Source of the DNA: Pythium myriotylum
Taxonomy: Eukaryota > Oomycota > Peronosporomycetes > Pythiales > Pythiaceae
DNA length: 64,000 nucleotides
Direction of reading: 5' to 3'
NCBI GenBank assembly: GCA_023091665.1
Contig: JALJCQ010000004.1
Location: forward strand, 1,612,001-1,676,000
Positions 57,545-64,000 of the stretch are shown here, one piece after another (the stretch's first letter is position 1; every line of letters begins with the position of its first letter). Below the pieces are notes generated by a model. That model was not told the DNA's origin, made no database searches, and saw only the letters and a list, made by a program, of their open reading frames with translations. The translations under genes were made by a program, and so were the position numbers.

Positions 57545-58808
57545 GCGCAAACCACTATTTACGACCCCCTCCTCAAACACAACCCTAAGCCTAAATGACC
57601 TCTCAAAACACATAACACAAACACACTACACACACATCATACCCAGGCCCACAGCAACCATACACACCAATTACAAACACTACCAACACTACCCCCTTCT
57701 CCCTCTCCCCCTTACCCTCACACTACTATTACTACCACCACACTTCTAGTGCCCACGGACTTCGCGGACCACCGACTTCCTTCGCCGACCCATGCTTCGA
57801 GGGCGTCACCCCACGTTACAGCGCCACTGCAGCGCCAGTACCAAACTAGTATTTCGACATCTACGACTACGGCTTCGTCCGCGTCTATGTCGACTGCGTC
57901 CACATCGGCTGCGGTCGCGGCAGCTCGTTACCCGCCAATTCAACGCCACGAATCTTATCTTTATTGTTCTACCACCGCGTCGTCGCTCAGCGACCCCGCG
58001 ACGCGGTTGCCACAACAATCCACCCAAAAACAAACTAGCCTTCCCCCACAACAACTCCCAACCGATGTATCATCGCGCGCAAGACAAGACACAGCCAGCC
58101 GCCGACCCGAATGCATATGGTCGTGCACATCTCGCTGCGTTCCTATGTCTTCCACGTCTTCGCATCCTCTCATCTTCTCATCTTCGTCTCCGAGAGTGTC
58201 GAGTGTCGGCACCTGTCTCTTCGTCACAGCTCCGTGTCGGCTTGCCAGACCCCGCGCAGCGCGGCTACCCGAAATCCTAGCTCACCGCCTGTCCCCTCTG
58301 CACAACACAGCCATCTTCGTTTACTCCTTCGGTGCCTTCTCCGTCTTCTCCGTCTTCCCATTTGCTCGGTCTTCTCGGTCCTCTCGGTCTTCTCCTTCTC
58401 GGTCCTCTCGGTCTTCTCGGTCTTCTCGGTCTTCTCATACGCTCGTCATCGTATCTTCGTTCATACCAGCTGGGAAGAAAACAAAGGAGAAGAAAAGAAA
58501 ACACCAACAGTCTCATAGACGATCTTGATTCAGGTTTTGTTTGTTCGTTTGTTTGTTTGGGAAAGAGGAGGGAGGAGAGGAGAGAAGAAGAGAAGAGAAG
58601 AGAAGAGACGAGACGAGACGAGGGAGGAGAGGAGAGGAAGGGGTAGGGTAGGAGTAGGGTAGGGGTGTTGTACGTGGAGGGTGGGAGCTATTGATGGGGG
58701 AGAGAGGAGGCAGAGCGATCTGATGGGGGGCGGGAGCAGGCAGGGTGATTAGTGATGGTGGAAGGCTGGCATGGAGTGGGTCGTGTGACGTTGCAAAAAG
58801 ATAGACAA

Positions 58809-58880
58809 GGGCCATGCCGGAGATCGAATCCGGGACCTCTCGCACCCTAAGCGAGAATCATACCACTAGACCACATGGCC
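58809..58880 (-). tRNA. tRNA-Pro(AGG), array copy 17
   Basis: Same 72-nt gene by eye. T5 terminator at 58795-58799. Next copy 1343 bp away. Confidence 0.95.
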
Positions 58881-60151
58881 GCGCAAACCACTATTTACGA
58901 CCCCCTCCTCAAACACAACCCTAAGCCTAAATGACCTCTCAAAACACATAACACAAACACACTACACACACATCATACCCAGGCCCACAGCAACCATACA
59001 CACCAATTACAAACACTACCAACACTACCCCCTTCTCCCTCTCCCCCTTACCCTCACACTACTATTACTACCACCACACTTCTAGTGCCCACGGACTTCG
59101 CGGACCACCGACTTCCTTCGCCGACCCATGCTTCGAGGGCGTCACCCCACGTTACAGCGCCACTGCAGCGCCAGTACCAAACTAGTATTTCGACATCTAC
59201 GACTACGGCTTCGTCCGCGTCTATGTCGACTGCGTCCACATCGGCTGCGGTCGCGGCAGCTCGTTACCCGCCAATTCAACGCCACGAATCTTATCTTTAT
59301 TGTTCTACCACCGCGTCGTCGCTCAGCGACCCCGCGACGCGGTTGCCACAACAATCCACCCAAAAACAAACTAGCCTTCCCCCACAACAACTCCCAACCG
59401 ATGTATCATCGCGCGCAAGACAAGACACAGCCAGCCGCCGACCCGAATGCATATGGTCGTGCACATCTCGCTGCGTTCCTATGTCTTCCACGTCTTCGCA
59501 TCCTCTCATCTTCTCATCTTCGTCTCCGAGAGTGTCGAGTGTCGGCACCTGTCTCTTCGTCACAGCTCCGTGTCGGCTTGCCAGACCCCGCGCAGCGCGG
59601 CTACCCGAAATCCTAGCTCACCGCCTGTCCCCTCTGCACAACACAGCCATCTTCGTTTACTCCTTCGGTGCCTTCTCCGTCTTCTCCGTCTTCCCATTTG
59701 CTCGGTCTTCTCGGTCCTCTCGGTCTTCTCCTTCTCGGTCCTCTCGGTCTTCTCGGTCTTCTCGGTCTTCTCATACGCTCGTCATCGTATCTTCGTTCAT
59801 ACCAGCTGGGAAGAAAACAAAGGAGAAGAAAAGAAAACACCAACAGTCTCATAGACGATCTTGATTCAGGTTTTGTTTGTTCGTTTGTTTGTTTGGGAAA
59901 GAGGAGGGAGGAGAGGAGAGAAGAGAAGAGAAGAGAAGAGAAGAGAAGAGACGAGACGAGACGAGGGAGGAGAGGAGAGGAAGGGGTAGGGTAGGAGTAG
60001 GGTAGGGGTGTTGTACGTGGAGGGTGGGAGCTATTGATGGGGGAGAGAGGAGGCAGAGCGATCTGATGGGGGGCGGGAGCAGGCAGGGTGATTAGTGATG
60101 GTGGAAGGCTGGCATGGAGTGGGTCGTGTGACGTTGCAAAAAGATAGACAA

Positions 60152-60223
60152 GGGCCATGCCGGAGATCGAATCCGGGACCTCTCGCACCCTAAGCGAGAA
60201 TCATACCACTAGACCACATGGCC
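60152..60223 (-). tRNA. tRNA-Pro(AGG), array copy 18
   Basis: Same 72-nt gene by eye. T5 terminator at 60138-60142. Next copy 1343 bp away. Confidence 0.95.
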
Positions 60224-61494
60224 GCGCAAACCACTATTTACGACCCCCTCCTCAAACACAACCCTAAGCCTAAATGACCTCTCAAAACACATAACACAAA
60301 CACACTACACACACATCATACCCAGGCCCACAGCAACCATACACACCAATTACAAACACTACCAACACTACCCCCTTCTCCCTCTCCCCCTTACCCTCAC
60401 ACTACTATTACTACCACCACACTTCTAGTGCCCACGGACTTCGCGGACCACCGACTTCCTTCGCCGACCCATGCTTCGAGGGCGTCACCCCACGTTACAG
60501 CGCCACTGCAGCGCCAGTACCAAACTAGTATTTCGACATCTACGACTACGGCTTCGTCCGCGTCTATGTCGACTGCGTCCACATCGGCTGCGGTCGCGGC
60601 AGCTCGTTACCCGCCAATTCAACGCCACGAATCTTATCTTTATTGTTCTACCACCGCGTCGTCGCTCAGCGACCCCGCGACGCGGTTGCCACAACAATCC
60701 ACCCAAAAACAAACTAGCCTTCCCCCACAACAACTCCCAACCGATGTATCATCGCGCGCAAGACAAGACACAGCCAGCCGCCGACCCGAATGCATATGGT
60801 CGTGCACATCTCGCTGCGTTCCTATGTCTTCCACGTCTTCGCATCCTCTCATCTTCTCATCTTCGTCTCCGAGAGTGTCGAGTGTCGGCACCTGTCTCTT
60901 CGTCACAGCTCCGTGTCGGCTTGCCAGACCCCGCGCAGCGCGGCTACCCGAAATCCTAGCTCACCGCCTGTCCCCTCTGCACAACACAGCCATCTTCGTT
61001 TACTCCTTCGGTGCCTTCTCCGTCTTCTCCGTCTTCCCATTTGCTCGGTCTTCTCGGTCCTCTCGGTCTTCTCCTTCTCGGTCCTCTCGGTCTTCTCGGT
61101 CTTCTCGGTCTTCTCATACGCTCGTCATCGTATCTTCGTTCATACCAGCTGGGAAGAAAACAAAGGAGAAGAAAAGAAAACACCAACAGTCTCATAGACG
61201 ATCTTGATTCAGGTTTTGTTTGTTCGTTTGTTTGTTTGGGAAAGAGGAGGGAGGAGAGGAGAGAAGAGAAGAGAAGAGAAGAGAAGAGAAGAGACGAGAC
61301 GAGACGAGGGAGGAGAGGAGAGGAAGGGGTAGGGTAGGAGTAGGGTAGGGGTGTTGTACGTGGAGGGTGGGAGCTATTGATGGGGGAGAGAGGAGGCAGA
61401 GCGATCTGATGGGGGGCGGGAGCAGGCAGGGTGATTAGTGATGGTGGAAGGCTGGCATGGAGTGGGTCGTGTGACGTTGCAAAAAGATAGACAA

Positions 61495-61566
61495 GGGCCA
61501 TGCCGGAGATCGAATCCGGGACCTCTCGCACCCTAAGCGAGAATCATACCACTAGACCACATGGCC
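61495..61566 (-). tRNA. tRNA-Pro(AGG), array copy 19
   Basis: Same 72-nt gene by eye. T5 terminator at 61481-61485. Next copy 1346 bp away: the longest spacing, with the longest run of the 9-bp minisatellite. Confidence 0.95.
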
Positions 61567-62840
61567 GCGCAAACCACTATTTACGACCCCCTCCTCAAAC
61601 ACAACCCTAAGCCTAAATGACCTCTCAAAACACATAACACAAACACACTACACACACATCATACCCAGGCCCACAGCAACCATACACACCAATTACAAAC
61701 ACTACCAACACTACCCCCTTCTCCCTCTCCCCCTTACCCTCACACTACTATTACTACCACCACACTTCTAGTGCCCACGGACTTCGCGGACCACCGACTT
61801 CCTTCGCCGACCCATGCTTCGAGGGCGTCACCCCACGTTACAGCGCCACTGCAGCGCCAGTACCAAACTAGTATTTCGACATCTACGACTACGGCTTCGT
61901 CCGCGTCTATGTCGACTGCGTCCACATCGGCTGCGGTCGCGGCAGCTCGTTACCCGCCAATTCAACGCCACGAATCTTATCTTTATTGTTCTACCACCGC
62001 GTCGTCGCTCAGCGACCCCGCGACGCGGTTGCCACAACAATCCACCCAAAAACAAACTAGCCTTCCCCCACAACAACTCCCAACCGATGTATCATCGCGC
62101 GCAAGACAAGACACAGCCAGCCGCCGACCCGAATGCATATGGTCGTGCACATCTCGCTGCGTTCCTATGTCTTCCACGTCTTCGCATCCTCTCATCTTCT
62201 CATCTTCGTCTCCGAGAGTGTCGAGTGTCGGCACCTGTCTCTTCGTCACAGCTCCGTGTCGGCTTGCCAGACCCCGCGCAGCGCGGCTACCCGAAATCCT
62301 AGCTCACCGCCTGTCCCCTCTGCACAACACAGCCATCTTCGTTTACTCCTTCGGTGCCTTCTCCGTCTTCTCCGTCTTCCCATTTGCTCGGTCTTCTCGG
62401 TCCTCTCGGTCTTCTCGGTCCTCTCGGTCCTCTCGGTCTTCTCGGTCTTCTCGGTCTTCTCATACGCTCGTCATCGTATCTTCGTTCATACCAGCTGGGA
62501 AGAAAACAAAGGAGAAGAAAAGAAAACACCAACAGTCTCATAGACGATCTTGATTCAGGTTTTGTTTGTTCGTTTGTTTGTTTGGGAAAGAGGAGGGAGG
62601 AGAGGAGAGAAGAGAAGAGAAGAGAAGAGAAGAGAAGAGACGAGACGAGACGAGGGAGGAGAGGAGAGGAAGGGGTAGGGTAGGAGTAGGGTAGGGGTGT
62701 TGTACGTGGAGGGTGGGAGCTATTGATGGGGGAGAGAGGAGGCAGAGCGATCTGATGGGGGGCGGGAGCAGGCAGGGTGATTAGTGATGGTGGAAGGCTG
62801 GCATGGAGTGGGTCGTGTGACGTTGCAAAAAGATAGACAA

Positions 62841-62912
62841 GGGCCATGCCGGAGATCGAATCCGGGACCTCTCGCACCCTAAGCGAGAATCATACCACTA
62901 GACCACATGGCC
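62841..62912 (-). tRNA. tRNA-Pro(AGG), array copy 20
   Basis: Same 72-nt gene by eye. T5 terminator at 62827-62831. The unit to its right is cut by the window edge within the GA tract, before the next tRNA. Confidence 0.95.
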
Positions 62913-64000
62913 GCGCAAACCACTATTTACGACCCCCTCCTCAAACACAACCCTAAGCCTAAATGACCTCTCAAAACACATAACACAAACACACTACACA
63001 CACATCATACCCAGGCCCACAGCAACCATACACACCAATTACAAACACTACCAACACTACCCCCTTCTCCCTCTCCCCCTTACCCTCACACTACTATTAC
63101 TACCACCACACTTCTAGTGCCCACGGACTTCGCGGACCACCGACTTCCTTCGCCGACCCATGCTTCGAGGGCGTCACCCCACGTTACAGCGCCACTGCAG
63201 CGCCAGTACCAAACTAGTATTTCGACATCTACGACTACGGCTTCGTCCGCGTCTATGTCGACTGCGTCCACATCGGCTGCGGTCGCGGCAGCTCGTTACC
63301 CGCCAATTCAACGCCACGAATCTTATCTTTATTGTTCTACCACCGCGTCGTCGCTCAGCGACCCCGCGACGCGGTTGCCACAACAATCCACCCAAAAACA
63401 AACTAGCCTTCCCCCACAACAACTCCCAACCGATGTATCATCGCGCGCAAGACAAGACACAGCCAGCCGCCGACCCGAATGCATATGGTCGTGCACATCT
63501 CGCTGCGTTCCTATGTCTTCCACGTCTTCGCATCCTCTCATCTTCTCATCTTCGTCTCCGAGAGTGTCGAGTGTCGGCACCTGTCTCTTCGTCACAGCTC
63601 CGTGTCGGCTTGCCAGACCCCGCGCAGCGCGGCTACCCGAAATCCTAGCTCACCGCCTGTCCCCTCTGCACAACACAGCCATCTTCGTTTACTCCTTCGG
63701 TGCCTTCTCCGTCTTCTCCGTCTTCCCATTTGCTCGGTCTTCTCGGTCCTCTCGGTCTTCTCCTTCTCGGTCCTCTCGGTCTTCTCGGTCTTCTCGGTCT
63801 TCTCATACGCTCGTCATCGTATCTTCGTTCATACCAGCTGGGAAGAAAACAAAGGAGAAGAAAAGAAAACACCAACAGTCTCATAGACGATCTTGATTCA
63901 GGTTTTGTTTGTTCGTTTGTTTGTTTGGGAAAGAGGAGGGAGGAGAGGAGAGAAGAAGAGAAGAGAAGAGAAGAGACGAGACGAGACGAGGGAGGAGAGG

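Larger units (their letters stand above)
37331..64000. repeat. Tandem array of ~1.32-1.35 kb units, each with one tRNA-Pro gene
   Basis: Twenty tRNA genes in head-to-tail order, spacing 1321, 1326, 1328, 1336, 1343 or 1346 bp. Along the plus strand each unit has the tRNA (minus), an AC-rich spacer with CCCTAAGCCTAAA, a Ser/Thr-codon-like stretch, a 9-bp minisatellite based on TCGGTCTTC, a T-rich TTTGTTTG block, a GAGAA/GAGAC microsatellite, a GGGTA-rich block (AGGGTAGGAGTAGGGTAGGG), then the terminator and the next tRNA. Length differences come mainly from the minisatellite (15 bp) and microsatellite. Outside those, units look identical except for rare single-base variants. Several overlapping frames stay open in every unit, but they lack ATG or are low in complexity. 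The array continues beyond 64000. Confidence 0.96.

Noticed and set aside
37331..64000. CRISPR array or other short-repeat immune locus
   Set aside because: The repeat unit is ~1.33 kb with no short repeat-spacer pattern, no cas genes, and a eukaryotic tRNA gene in each unit.

Overview
The window looks like repeat-rich nuclear DNA of a eukaryote, most probably an oomycete. That guess rests on the style of the Ty3/Gypsy polyproteins (a second RNase H after the reverse transcriptase-linked one, chromodomain-tailed integrases), the L1-like LINE and the Tc1/mariner elements. It is not proven. I see no host protein-coding gene. The only host genes are proline tRNAs. Several element genes carry frameshifts and stops. 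Some may be real decay and some could be indel errors in a long-read assembly.

Layout. 1-1198: the 3' part of a decayed DDE transposase (minus strand). 1199-14362: a 13.2 kb Ty3/Gypsy element on the minus strand with two 1182-bp LTRs (four differences by eye). Its gag-pol is broken in many places. Between pol and the 3' LTR it carries a long, also broken, ORF on the opposite strand, and a cluster of four stem-loops separates the two convergent reading frames. 14363-20067: a second, older Gypsy remnant (integrase and chromodomain on the minus strand, an antisense-ORF-like remnant on the plus strand), interrupted by a decayed Tc1/mariner element with a 26-G run and by a 324-bp piggyBac-like MITE.

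20068-64000: a head-to-tail array of a ~1.32-1.35 kb unit. Each complete unit carries one tRNA-Pro(AGG) gene on the minus strand, followed by a T5 or T6 Pol III terminator. I count 21 complete tRNA genes, and the array runs off the right edge. The array starts inside the integrase of the second Gypsy remnant. It is interrupted twice. A LINE (20937-29491) inserted exactly at the 5' end of the first tRNA gene and duplicated the first 16 nt of that tRNA. The LINE itself contains a tRNA-derived SINE-like sequence and an apparently intact Tc1/mariner element. A 7.0 kb chromovirus (30300-37330) has 174-bp LTRs and an uninterrupted 1523-residue pol.

How it fits together: the tRNA array is the likely host function (amplified proline tRNA supply, or a structural or subtelomeric repeat). 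Its units look homogenised, with only a few single-base and microsatellite variants, and those variants show that a block of units was duplicated as a whole. The rest is a nested record of transposition. The points most worth testing are the tRNA array, the unusual A53-U61 pair in every tRNA copy, the tRNA-directed LINE insertion, and the antisense gene of the large Gypsy element.
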